Below are positions 7,495 through 15,099 of a stretch of DNA of 19,139 nt, piece after piece. The stretch is taken from positions 1-19,139 of the forward strand of contig CALETX010000272.1 of NCBI GenBank assembly GCA_937920455.1. Direction: 5' to 3'. This DNA is from an uncultured bacterium (GTDB lineage: Bacteria > Verrucomicrobiota > Kiritimatiellia > UBA8416 > CALETX01). Position numbers and translations under genes: made by a program. Numbering within the stretch: the first letter of the stretch is position 1; the number at the start of each line of letters is the position of its first letter. The notes below the pieces were generated by a model that did no database searches, was not told the origin of the DNA, and saw only the letters and a program-made list of their open reading frames with translations.

Positions 7495-8595
7495 ATGCGC
7501 ATAGTGGACAGATATATTTTCCGAGAATACTTCATCCACCTTTTGTATTGCATTCTGGCGCTTGCAATGGTGTATGTGGTTTACGACCTTTTCAGCCACC
7601 TGGGCACTTTTCTTGAAGCCAGAACTCCGCTTCATCTGGTTGGCTATTTCTACGTGTGCATGCTTGCGCAGGGAGTGGAGTTTCTGCTGCCGGCTGCTCT
7701 CCTTCTTGCTGTGCTGTACACTCTCTGGCACATGACGCGTCACAACGAGTTCACGGCCATGCGCGCATGCGGTATCAGTCTCTTGAGGCTCATGTCTCCC
7801 TTCCTGCTTGTAGGCGTCGCTGCTTCGTTGTTCACTGCGGCTGTCAAGGAGGCGTTTGCTCCTGAAGCCAGCTTGTGGGCAAACGAGTTTGCACGGACCA
7901 GGTTCCGCGAAGTGCGTGGCACAACATATCAGGATGTGGCCTACTACAACACCCTGAATCACCGCGTCTGGTTGATCGGCAGGGTGAACTCGTTGAAGCC
8001 GCATATCCTGATGCGAACGACGATCATTCAGGACCGGCCGGATGGAACAAGGGCATGGGTTATCAAGGCAAAAGATCTCATGTGGCTGGACGGCCAATGG
8101 TGGGCTCAAGACATTACGGAAGTTCAAATCTTCGACGAGCATGGCAACCCAAAGAAGACGACAATTCCCTGGAAAGATCTCTCCATGCCGAGGGAGATGC
8201 CTTTTCTGAATGAACGGCCCTCGGATCTCCTTGCCGAACTGAGGCCGTGGGAATTTCTGTCATCCCTGGACATAGCGCGGTATCTTGCCAATCATCCGGG
8301 CCTGTCCGCTCAGGCTGTGACAGACAGACAGTTTGACCTGCACAGCAGACTGGCGATGCCATGGGCGTGTCTGGTGGTCACACTGTTCGGCGTTCCTGCG
8401 GGCGCTCGCTGTGGACGACAGAGCCCCCTGGGCGGCTTCTTCCTGGCGCTGATATTTTTCTTTGTGTACTACATGCTGATACATGTTGGTATTTTTGTGG
8501 GCAAGAGGGGTCTTGTTTCTCCCTGGGTGGGCGCATGGTTGCCGAATGGGCTGTCGCTCGCGAGCGGCTTGCTGATGCTGTTCAGGCTGAGATGA
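7495..8595 (+). CDS. LptF/LptG family LPS-export permease
   Basis: The 366-residue inner-membrane protein of the YjgP/YjgQ (LptF/LptG) family is one half of the permease in the LptB2FG transporter, which extracts lipopolysaccharide and feeds it to the LptC-A-D bridge. The N-terminus MRIVDRYIFREYF followed by a hydrophobic helix is typical, and the LDRYI-like start leans towards LptG. Three predicted membrane helices (about 13-35, 55-78, 100-118) are followed by a periplasmic beta-jellyroll region (about 120-260). Three C-terminal helices (about 280-300, 313-333, 340-362) complete the fold. HxRxAMPWACLVVTLFGVPAG at the fourth helix is a family hallmark. No strong ribosome-binding site is visible before the ATG. 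The partner permease and lptB are not in the window. The gene converges on the methyltransferase gene with a 7-nt gap. Confidence 0.88.
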   Translation: MRIVDRYIFREYFIHLLYCILALAMVYVVYDLFSHLGTFLEARTPLHLVGYFYVCMLAQGVEFLLPAALLLAVLYTLWHMTRHNEFTAMRACGISLLRLMSPFLLVGVAASLFTAAVKEAFAPEASLWANEFARTRFREVRGTTYQDVAYYNTLNHRVWLIGRVNSLKPHILMRTTIIQDRPDGTRAWVIKAKDLMWLDGQWWAQDITEVQIFDEHGNPKKTTIPWKDLSMPREMPFLNERPSDLLAELRPWEFLSSLDIARYLANHPGLSAQAVTDRQFDLHSRLAMPWACLVVTLFGVPAGARCGRQSPLGGFFLALIFFFVYYMLIHVGIFVGKRGLVSPWVGAWLPNGLSLASGLLMLFRLR

Positions 8596-8602
8596 GCCTG
8601 TC

Positions 8603-9469
8603 CTATGGAACATCGCGTCGCTGCTTCGGAGTCCAGTTTATCCATTGCACGCTGGCTTTCGCAAAACGTGTTTCCATGACACGCAATGCATCCTCGTGGT
8701 TGTCCACAAGGATGCACTTGCGGCCCAGAGCCAGCGCAGCTTCGCCGAACGATCCGCTGCCTGCAAAGAAATCGAGAAGGAGATCGCCCGGACTTGAGTG
8801 CACCTTGACGATTCTATCGAGGATGCCTCGTGGTTTTTGCGTCGGGTAACCGGTTTTTTCCTTTCCAGTCGGACTCACTATTGTATACCACCATGTGTCG
8901 GTGGGAATTTTGCCTTTTGCTGCTTTTTCCGGTCCGACAAGGCTTGGTGCGAGGTATGGGATTCGATCGCAGTGCTCGATGTTGAACTGGTAGTTGTGCG
9001 GGTCCTTGGCGTACCAGAAAATGTTGTCATGTTTTGAGGGCCACTTTTTCATGGAACGGCCGCCGTAGTCGTAGGCCCAAATGATCTCGTTCATGAAGGA
9101 GTCGCGTCCGAATATCATGTCCAGAAGGATTTTCACGTAGTGCGCTTCTCTATAGTCAATGTGCAGGAAAAAGCTGCCGTTGCTTTTCAGAATGCGCCGC
9201 GCCTCCACAAGACGCGGCTCGAGAAAGGAAAGGTAGTCGTCGAAAATATCCGTGTATTCCCTCGTTCCCAATCTGATGCTGCGATACCTCAACCCCTGAA
9301 ATCCCACGCGATCGCCGTTCAAGTCGCGGACGGTGGAAAGCTGCATCCGCCGCTGTACCTTGCCCGTGTTGAAGGGAGGGTCAATGTAGATCAGATCAAC
9401 CGTTGCGGAGGGCAAAGTGCGCAGGATCGGCAGATTATCGCCGAAGTAGATTGTTAAATCCGCCGGCAT
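8603..9469 (-). CDS. Beta-class (type III-like) DNA adenine/cytosine N-methyltransferase
   Basis: The 288-residue protein is a SAM-dependent amino-methyltransferase with the motif order of the beta class. Catalytic motif IV DPPFNTGK is near the N-terminus (30-37), and the SAM-binding motif I DFFAGSGSFGEAA is near the C-terminus (233-245). TGYPTQKP (206-213) just before motif I is typical of type III Mod and solitary N6-adenine or N4-cytosine methyltransferases. At 288 residues it is far shorter than a type III Mod subunit and has no room for a large separate target-recognition domain, so it resembles type II M enzymes such as those of MboII-like systems. ATG at 9469 overlaps the end of the upstream methyltransferase gene by 16 nt, suggesting coupled translation. 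No type III Res helicase is present. The target base and sequence are unknown. Confidence 0.87.
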   Translation of the reverse strand: MPADLTIYFGDNLPILRTLPSATVDLIYIDPPFNTGKVQRRMQLSTVRDLNGDRVGFQGLRYRSIRLGTREYTDIFDDYLSFLEPRLVEARRILKSNGSFFLHIDYREAHYVKILLDMIFGRDSFMNEIIWAYDYGGRSMKKWPSKHDNIFWYAKDPHNYQFNIEHCDRIPYLAPSLVGPEKAAKGKIPTDTWWYTIVSPTGKEKTGYPTQKPRGILDRIVKVHSSPGDLLLDFFAGSGSFGEAALALGRKCILVDNHEDALRVMETRFAKASVQWINWTPKQRRDVP

Positions 9470-10545
9470 GAATCTTTGTCCCTCACAGCTATCGCCTGCA
9501 GCCGGTCCGGCACAGGCTCCCGACTGACGACATAAAGGTATTCATGGTTGCGAAGGTGGCTCACCCTTCCGACCTTCTTCCCTTCTGGATTGTAAATGCC
9601 GATCTGTGCTCCAACGTATCTCTTGTACTCGTTTTGAAGGATAACAAAACTGCCCGATCCGTTCCACAAGGAACGCAGGAGTGCTTCCATGTCTGTCCGG
9701 CTGAGATAGCCCTCATCGTTGAAGGAAATCACCAGCACCGGCGCTCGCATGGCGCCCAAAAGTGTCTCAAAAGCTTCCTGGAATTTCTTCCGGGAATTGA
9801 AAATGCTTTTCCTGTGACGGCAGTCATCTCGTTTGCAGGCGACACCATAAACCTCCGGTTTGTCCCAGCGGACCAGAGACTCCCAGATATGATAGTTCCC
9901 CAGGTAAGAGTGCTGGTTGTAGGGCGGATCAATATATGCCAGATCTCCATCCAGCATTCGCGCGGCATCAAGCGCATCCAGCATGTACGCCTGACCTTTG
10001 CCATGACGCGCGCGAGGCAGCACATCAGGCATTTTCATCACCAGATCATTGTGCGAACGCGGCGACCATTTTTTCAGATATGCCATTTGCAGGCCTGTTG
10101 TGGAATCAACCCTGTCGGCCGCTTCCATGAGAGATACAAGAAGAACCGCCTCAAGTTCCGGATCGAGTGACAGTTCGGCAATGCGCTCCCGAATCGCGTC
10201 AATGCGTTCCCCGTTCCTGGGTTGGAAGAAGCGGGAGCGTATGCAAAAAGTTTCCGTGAAATAGCCAGGCCTGCCCTTGAGCCTGTTCAACTCGCGTATG
10301 AGACGTTCAGCGTCTTCGAGGACATCATCGCGGTCCGCCTGGATATAGCATCGTGCAATCGTGGTTGCGTAGGCGTTGTGGTCGTTGGCGAGCACTCTGT
10401 AACCATTTCGTTTGAGCGCATGGCCAACGCGGGATGTGCCGGAAAACAGGTCTATGATGGTGCGCGTTGCGGGGAAACATTTGATTACTTCGACAATCTG
10501 CGGAACGAAAACACGTTTTGAACCGAGATACTTGATCACTGCCAT
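9454..10545 (-). CDS. Dam/D12-type DNA N6-adenine methyltransferase
   Basis: The 363-residue alpha-class (D12) methyltransferase is predicted to methylate adenine N6. KYLGSKR at the start (5-11) matches the D12 motif X region. DLFSGTSRVG (32-41) is SAM-binding motif I, and DLAYIDPPYN (201-210) holds catalytic DPPY at 206-209. The long segment between motifs I and IV would contain the target-recognition domain. ATG at 10545 is chosen because MAVIKYLGSKR is the usual family start and GAGGG lies close upstream. A GTG at 10560 with AGGTGG upstream would add five residues and is a real alternative. It sits 8-23 nt after the DUF3800 stop and overlaps the next methyltransferase by 16 nt. This makes it the middle gene of a three-gene unit. 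Confidence 0.88.
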   Translation of the reverse strand: MAVIKYLGSKRVFVPQIVEVIKCFPATRTIIDLFSGTSRVGHALKRNGYRVLANDHNAYATTIARCYIQADRDDVLEDAERLIRELNRLKGRPGYFTETFCIRSRFFQPRNGERIDAIRERIAELSLDPELEAVLLVSLMEAADRVDSTTGLQMAYLKKWSPRSHNDLVMKMPDVLPRARHGKGQAYMLDALDAARMLDGDLAYIDPPYNQHSYLGNYHIWESLVRWDKPEVYGVACKRDDCRHRKSIFNSRKKFQEAFETLLGAMRAPVLVISFNDEGYLSRTDMEALLRSLWNGSGSFVILQNEYKRYVGAQIGIYNPEGKKVGRVSHLRNHEYLYVVSREPVPDRLQAIAVRDKDSCRRI

Positions 10546-10568
10546 CCGCCCTCTGAACACGCGGCCAC

Positions 10569-11390
10569 CTATTCCGAACGGCGCGAACCACCCCAGCGGT
10601 CGTCCTCCTGTCCGAAGTCCAGAGGCATCTGATTTTCACGGCCCTGTCCCGAGCGGCGGCTCAGGCATGCAATGCACATGCAATCGGGATCAACCGTCTG
10701 CTTATGCGCCAGCCCATGGACAACCCCATCATAGGAATCGAACTTCGATGCGATAGCGTCGAAATAGTTCGTGTCGCCAGAATTGTAGCGGCGGAACACG
10801 GCATAGGCTATATGGTTAGCGAGTTGCACCAGGCGCGACGCGCGCAACTCGACAAACAGGGGAGTCTCGGCCAGATTGCGGAGAACTCCCCATCGCGTTC
10901 CAAGCGTTCTAAATTCGCGCGACATTCGTCGAAATGTCGTCTGATGTGCGCTGTCGTCAAGGACGATGATGCCGCGCTGGCGGTCGCCCTCCCCGCGCAA
11001 CCGAAAGAGATATCTGTCAAACCGACTGCAGAGGTCCTCGAACGCGACTTCAACAGGATCCCGGCCCGGACAGGATGGTTTGTGGATCGCGCATGCGAAC
11101 GCCCGTGCGGAGCCATAAGCCCGCTGAAGCACATCAAGAACGGCGCGGACGATGCCATGCGCTTCCTCACGCGACATGCGCCGCCAGGGATCGCCCCTGC
11201 GGCAGAATATCTCGGATGCGCGAAACGTTACACTGTCCGGACTGCCGGGACTGACGGTACCGGCAAGCCTGTCGAGTTCCTGAGTGAACCAGTGCGCCTG
11301 CGCCTCATAGACAGACAAGCCGCCTATGACAAAGTATTCTTCATCGGCATTAAGAGCCGATCCGGCGTCGTCAAGATACAGAAGGTGCAT
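10569..11390 (-). CDS. DUF3800 family protein (putative nuclease-fold)
   Basis: The 273-residue protein opens with the DUF3800 signature MHLLYLDDAGS (Asp7, Asp8). IIVLDDSAHQ (141-150), a SRLVQLANHIAYAVFRRY helix (185-202), HGLAHK (225-230) and a Cys pair motif CMCIAC (237-242) follow. DUF3800 proteins are uncharacterised. An RNase H-like fold with acidic active-site residues has been suggested, which would allow a nuclease role, but that is inference. Family members usually have Asp where this protein has Asn192 (QLAN instead of QLAD, recalled from the family rather than aligned). A hydrophilic tail of about 27 residues follows the Cys motif. It is the first gene of the unit with two DNA methyltransferases and is transcribed divergently from the pilT operon. 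That context suggests restriction-modification or another DNA-directed defence. Confidence 0.8.
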   Translation of the reverse strand: MHLLYLDDAGSALNADEEYFVIGGLSVYEAQAHWFTQELDRLAGTVSPGSPDSVTFRASEIFCRRGDPWRRMSREEAHGIVRAVLDVLQRAYGSARAFACAIHKPSCPGRDPVEVAFEDLCSRFDRYLFRLRGEGDRQRGIIVLDDSAHQTTFRRMSREFRTLGTRWGVLRNLAETPLFVELRASRLVQLANHIAYAVFRRYNSGDTNYFDAIASKFDSYDGVVHGLAHKQTVDPDCMCIACLSRRSGQGRENQMPLDFGQEDDRWGGSRRSE

Positions 11391-11714
11391 GGACTTTCAC
11401 TTCACCAATAGGCGGCTGGGCGGACTGGGCGTCCGACGAACCGCTACAGCGGCTCTCCCAACCGCAATGTAATACTCACACATTTGCCGGTGTCTCGCAA
11501 GTCGCTTTGTTTGCCTTCCTGCTTTTGCCTGAGACTCTTATCGCCAGAGCCGGCCCGCTGCGCTCCTGTTCCCAAATGGGAAAGCATGAGGTTTCGTTCG
11601 AGCGTCTCGGGATTTTTGACTTTGAGTATCGGCGCTTCTTGGGTAATGTTGAAAGGATGATTGGGACGCTTGGTCGTCCGGCCGCAAACGCGCGCCGCAA
11701 CGGGGAGGATAAGC
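11391..11714 (+). promoter_or_regulatory. Divergent intergenic region between the DUF3800 and pilT-like genes
   Basis: This 324-nt spacer must hold promoters for both divergent units. Both strands contain several overlapping open frames of 80-120 codons, none with a recognisable product, ribosome-binding site or family motif, so no gene is called. TTGACT at about 11617 is a possible -35 for the plus strand, but no -10 at proper spacing is clear. A perfect palindrome lies in the middle and is listed separately. Confidence 0.35.
11569..11582. promoter_or_regulatory. Perfect palindrome, candidate operator
   Basis: TTCCCAAATGGGAA has 6-bp arms TTCCCA and TGGGAA around an AA centre. It lies about midway between the two divergent start codons (11390 and 11715), a position suited to a dimeric regulator binding site or to an intergenic repeat. 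No other copy was noticed in the window. Confidence 0.3.
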
Positions 11715-12806
11715 ATGTCTGCAATTCGCGAACTACTGGCAAAGGCCGTCTCCTTGAACGCCTCGGATGTTCACATCAAGCCTGGGAAGGAGCCCGTGTT
11801 CAGAGTGCGAAGCGAGCTGACGGACAGCGGATTCGAGGCTCTCAGCGCAGAGCAGGTTTCGGCCATAGTTGACGACATTTTGCCGCCTCACATCCGCAAT
11901 CGTTTTGAGGAAGAACACGAAGCGGATTTTTCACATAATGAGGAGGGAGTAGGCCGGTTTCGTGTGAACATTTTCTGCGCGCAGAACGCGCCAACCATAG
12001 CCATGAGGTATGTGAAAGACAAGATTCCAACCTTCGAGGAGCTCCGCTTGCCCCTGCATCTCAAGGAGCTTGCCGATGCGGAGCGAGGGATAATCCTGAT
12101 CTCCGGGACAACAGGCAGCGGCAAATCCACAACCATGGCTGCGATCATAGGCGAAATGAACCGACGACACAGGCAAAGGATTATAACTATCGAGGATCCT
12201 GTTGAGTACATTTTCAGGGATGACCAGTGCGTCATCACACAAAGGGAAGTGGGCCTTGACACGCTATCCTTTCAAAACGCCCTTGTGCATGTGCTTCGTC
12301 AGGACCCGGACGTGATATTCATCGGCGAAATGCGTGATCAGATCAGCATACGCACCGCTCTTCTTGCCGCGGAAACAGGCCATCTTGTCATGTCTACTCT
12401 TCACGCAGGGACATGCGCGCTGGCAGTTCCGCGAATACTCGATGTGTTTCCCGAGGCCGAGCAGGATCAGATACGCATGGCACTGGCCGGCAACCTGTAT
12501 GCCATCATCTGCCAGCGGCTCATTCCCGATGTACAGGGATCTGTCGTGCCTGCTGTGGAAGTTCTCATAAACACGCCGACAGTCAGAAAGCTTCTCGAAA
12601 AGAATCAGTTGGACGTTATAAGCGCAGCCATAGAAACCGGCGGCGAGGATGGCATGCAGACTTTCAACCAGGCCATTTACAAGCTCATCAGGTCGGGCAT
12701 CATCACGGAAAAAGAGGGCATGCGCTACGCGACAAATCCGGAACAACTGCGGATGAATCTCCAAGGCATCTTCCTCGACGAAGGCAAACGGATTCTCTCC
12801 ACCTGA
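11715..12806 (+). CDS. pilT: PilT/PilU-like twitching-motility ATPase
   Basis: The 363-residue hexameric secretion-type ATPase is of the PilT family, which drives type IV pilus retraction at the cytoplasmic face of the inner membrane. Visible features are the N-terminal SDVHIKPG (17-24), Walker A GTTGSGKST (131-139) and the Asp box TIEDPVEY (158-165). Walker B DVIFIGEMRD (199-208) and the His box TGHLVMSTLHAG (221-232) follow. The C-terminus with DGMQTFNQAIYKL and MNLQGIF is also PilT/PilU-like. ATG at 11715 is favoured over the upstream start at 11661 by GGGGAGG at 11702-11708. PilT and PilU cannot be separated with confidence. No other pilus gene is present, and the gene leads a run of fatty-acid/lipid genes, with 20 nt to the next. 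Confidence 0.88.
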   Translation: MSAIRELLAKAVSLNASDVHIKPGKEPVFRVRSELTDSGFEALSAEQVSAIVDDILPPHIRNRFEEEHEADFSHNEEGVGRFRVNIFCAQNAPTIAMRYVKDKIPTFEELRLPLHLKELADAERGIILISGTTGSGKSTTMAAIIGEMNRRHRQRIITIEDPVEYIFRDDQCVITQREVGLDTLSFQNALVHVLRQDPDVIFIGEMRDQISIRTALLAAETGHLVMSTLHAGTCALAVPRILDVFPEAEQDQIRMALAGNLYAIICQRLIPDVQGSVVPAVEVLINTPTVRKLLEKNQLDVISAAIETGGEDGMQTFNQAIYKLIRSGIITEKEGMRYATNPEQLRMNLQGIFLDEGKRILST

Positions 12807-12826
12807 CAGGACATCTGCTTTGGGAC

Positions 12827-13561
12827 ATGAAACGCTTGGAAGGAATGAGAATACTTGTGACCGGTTCGACACGAGGCATAGGCAAGGCTGTTGCCGAACG
12901 TCTTGCGCTGGAGGGCGCGCGCGTGGGGATTCACGGCCGTTCTCAGGAGGTTGTCAACCGCATTGCTCAAACCATTCCGGCCGCAGTTGGTATTCCTGCC
13001 GATTTTTCAGAGCCGGAAAATGCGGCGGCGGCGGTGCAACGCTTTGCGGGGGAAGCAGGAGGAATTGAGGGGCTTGTCAATAATGCTGGGGGAGGCAGAG
13101 CTGCCGCTTTCAGAAGTCTTACGCTTGAATCATGGAGAAAAACCTTTGCGGTGAATCTTGAAGCTGCTGTTCTGGCGTGCCGGGAAGCTTATGTCCTGAT
13201 GAGAAATCAGGGGGGCGGAGCAATCGTGAACATTGCTTCTCTTGCGGCGCATGGACCTGGGCGGTGGATGGGCGCGGATTACGCAGCGGCAAAGGCAGGG
13301 CTGGTGAGCGTCACCAAGAGTCTCGCATTCGAGGCCGCAAGGTTCAATATCCGCGTCAATGCCGTCTCGCCGGGCTTTGTCGAAACGGACCTTACTGCCG
13401 CTCTGACGCTTGAAATGCGCAAACGTCTGGGCATTCCATTGGGCAGGCTTGCCAGGCCGGAAGAAGTGGCCGAAACGGTACTATTCTTGCTTTCCACCGA
13501 TTCTGCGTACATGACCGGCGAAACACTTCTTGTAGATGGCGGATTGGGGCTGGGAGGGTAA
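12827..13561 (+). CDS. fabG: FabG-like 3-oxoacyl-ACP reductase (SDR)
   Basis: The 244-residue classical short-chain dehydrogenase/reductase is predicted to reduce 3-oxoacyl-ACP to 3-hydroxyacyl-ACP with NAD(P)H. Cofactor motif TGSTRGIG spans residues 12-19, and NNAG spans 85-88. The tetrad is Asn110, Ser138, Tyr152 and Lys156 (YAAAK). The C-terminus carries SPGFVETDL, RLARPEEVAETVLFLLS and a final TGETLLVDGG, all typical of FabG. ATG at 12827 gives MKRLEGMRILVTG, the normal FabG beginning, although its ribosome-binding site is weak. It lies 20 nt after the PilT-like gene and 7 nt before the ketosynthase gene. Being next to a ketosynthase and an ACP supports a fatty-acid role over other SDR substrates. 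It could be a dedicated rather than the housekeeping copy. Confidence 0.87.
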   Translation: MKRLEGMRILVTGSTRGIGKAVAERLALEGARVGIHGRSQEVVNRIAQTIPAAVGIPADFSEPENAAAAVQRFAGEAGGIEGLVNNAGGGRAAAFRSLTLESWRKTFAVNLEAAVLACREAYVLMRNQGGGAIVNIASLAAHGPGRWMGADYAAAKAGLVSVTKSLAFEAARFNIRVNAVSPGFVETDLTAALTLEMRKRLGIPLGRLARPEEVAETVLFLLSTDSAYMTGETLLVDGGLGLGG

Positions 13562-13568
13562 CGGCTGC

Positions 13569-14846
13569 ATGAATGAATCTGCGCGGAGAGTTGTGGTGAC
13601 GGGTACAGGCCTGATAACCCCTCTGGGTTCAGACGAGGAAACCGTGTGGACCGCAATGATGCAAAAGCGTTGCGGCATAAGACGCCTCACTCTTGTGAAC
13701 CCTTCTGATTACAAGACGCCGATAGGGGGCGAGGTGGAAACAGACGCTATAAATGCCATATTGCGTCAGGTTGGCGTGGAACCCGTTGGCGATCGTACGG
13801 TTGACATGGCGCTTGCTGCGGCAGGAGCTGCACTGCGGGCTGCGGGGTTGAGCGAGTCCTCTAAAGTGATGGCCCCACCGCCGATCCCGGTGATATTTGG
13901 CACAGGCATCGGCGCATCGCATAGTCTGTATCATGCTTTCGAATCCTTCTTCCAGAAAGGAGTGCGCGGACTCAGGCCAACCAGCGTTCCAAGGTGCATG
14001 GCAAATGCCATCTCCGCGCAGATTAGCATCACATTCCGTCTGACCGGTGCAAACTATGTTATTGTTTCCGCCTGCACATCCTCCACTACGGCAGCGGGCG
14101 TTGCTTTCCGCATGATTAGGGATGGTTATGCGGAGTGTGTGCTGTGCGGCGGGGCTGACGCTGTGTTCGATCCTTTCGTGTATGCGGGGTGGAATAATCT
14201 CGGGGTTATGTCGAAGAACCCCGATCCCCTTTCGGCCTGTCGTCCCTTCGATTCCAGACGCGACGGGTGTGTTCTTGGCGAAGGCGCAGGAGCGCTGGTG
14301 ATTGAGTCGCTGCATCATGCCATGGCAAGAGGAGCGCGAATACGCGGAGAAATTCTCGGCTACGGGGAGTCCTCCGACGCCTCGCACATAACGAGCCCGA
14401 GCGTTGAAGGGCAGGCGCTCGCAATTCGAGATGCGATGTCATCGGCGGGTATTGTTCCGGAGCAAATCGGTTTCATCAATGCGCATGGGACTGCAACCAG
14501 AGCCAATGACGAATGCGAGAGCAAATCAATACTGGCAGCGCTTGGGCCGGCGGCTGCCTCCATTCCTGCGGCGTCGAACAAATCTTTTTTCGGACATCTT
14601 CTCGGAGCCTCAGGGGTGGTAGAATCCATCGTGACGCTCATCGGGCTCGAGCGTGGGATCATGCCGCCAAATCTGAATCTTGATGATCCGGATCCCTCGT
14701 GTAATCTGTGCTTTGTGCGTGGCGAAGCAACAAAGGTGAAATCGCCGGTGGCAATGAAGAACAGCTTCGGCTTCGGGGGTAACAATGCGGTGTTGATCCT
14801 GCGCGCATGGGAGGAGACGAGTGAACGACAACGACATTCTTATTAG
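13569..14846 (+). CDS. fabF: FabF-like 3-oxoacyl-ACP synthase (ketosynthase II)
   Basis: The 425-residue thiolase-fold condensing enzyme elongates acyl-ACP with malonyl-ACP. The active site is complete: Cys169 in VSACTSSTTA, His306 in NAHGTAT, Lys338 and His343 in SNKSFFGHLLGASG. MNESARRVVVTGTGLITPLG is a normal FabF start, and SFGFGGNNAVLIL closes the fold. ATG at 13569 lies about 11 nt after GGAGGG. An upstream in-frame start at 13536 would overlap fabG and add residues unlike the family. The 3' end overlaps the ACP gene by 26 nt. Length and residues are those of an active enzyme, not a chain-length-factor homologue. Whether it is the housekeeping FabF or a specialised one is unknown. Confidence 0.9.
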   Translation: MNESARRVVVTGTGLITPLGSDEETVWTAMMQKRCGIRRLTLVNPSDYKTPIGGEVETDAINAILRQVGVEPVGDRTVDMALAAAGAALRAAGLSESSKVMAPPPIPVIFGTGIGASHSLYHAFESFFQKGVRGLRPTSVPRCMANAISAQISITFRLTGANYVIVSACTSSTTAAGVAFRMIRDGYAECVLCGGADAVFDPFVYAGWNNLGVMSKNPDPLSACRPFDSRRDGCVLGEGAGALVIESLHHAMARGARIRGEILGYGESSDASHITSPSVEGQALAIRDAMSSAGIVPEQIGFINAHGTATRANDECESKSILAALGPAAASIPAASNKSFFGHLLGASGVVESIVTLIGLERGIMPPNLNLDDPDPSCNLCFVRGEATKVKSPVAMKNSFGFGGNNAVLILRAWEETSERQRHSY

Positions 14847-15099
14847 ACTCAGACACCTGATGAAGCAGTCTTCCCAAGCCAAGGTTGACTGGGAAGCGGT
14901 GAGGACGGATTCGACCATTGCATCGCTGGGGTTTGACTCCCTTACAATCCTTGACCTTGTGTACGATATTCAGCAGGAGTTCCGTGTGGAGTTTGAGGCT
15001 GAGAAATTGGCGGGGGTCAGGACGGTCGGCGATCTTATTGCTTTCCTTAAAAGCTGCATGGGCGGAGCGCCCGGTGAAAAATCTGCGCCACGCTGCTGA
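14821..15099 (+). CDS. Acyl carrier protein
   Basis: The 92-residue protein is a phosphopantetheine-dependent carrier. GFDSLTILDLVYDIQQEF contains the attachment site Ser40. The sequence after it (VEFEAEKLAGVRTVGDLIAFL) matches helices II-IV of ACPs. It starts at GTG 14821, preceded by GAGGAG at 14810-14815, and its first 26 nt lie inside the ketosynthase gene. Its last 26 nt lie inside the acyltransferase gene. It is longer than standard AcpP (about 78 residues), with a C-terminal tail GGAPGEKSAPRC, and reads GFDSLT where AcpP has GADSLD. Together with its neighbours this suggests a specialised carrier dedicated to the adjacent ketosynthase and acyltransferase. Confidence 0.88.
   Translation: MNDNDILIRLRHLMKQSSQAKVDWEAVRTDSTIASLGFDSLTILDLVYDIQQEFRVEFEAEKLAGVRTVGDLIAFLKSCMGGAPGEKSAPRC

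Noticed and set aside
7378..8142. Minus-strand open frame (254 codons) across the LptF/G gene
   Set aside because: It lies opposite a clear membrane-protein gene and its product is rich in His, Gln, Arg and Ser without recognisable domains.
8603..9469. Full type III restriction system (Mod plus Res)
   Set aside because: The methyltransferase is too short for a type III Mod and no Res helicase-nuclease is adjacent.
11444..11716. Possible 90-residue minus-strand gene in the divergent spacer
   Set aside because: No ribosome-binding site or known family is visible, its start overlaps the pilT start, and other frames are equally open. It is treated as part of the non-coding spacer.
12413..12826. 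Long upstream extension of the FabG-like gene
   Set aside because: These codons lie within the pilT gene in another frame and do not resemble SDR sequence; MKRLEGMRILVTG at 12827 is the normal beginning.
12264..12872. Minus-strand open frame (202 codons) opposite pilT and the fabG start
   Set aside because: It shadows a gene with all PilT motifs and has no motif of its own.
13629..14387. Minus-strand open frame (252 codons) opposite the ketosynthase gene
   Set aside because: It is antisense to a complete FabF with an intact active site; a Cys/His/Arg-rich shadow product.
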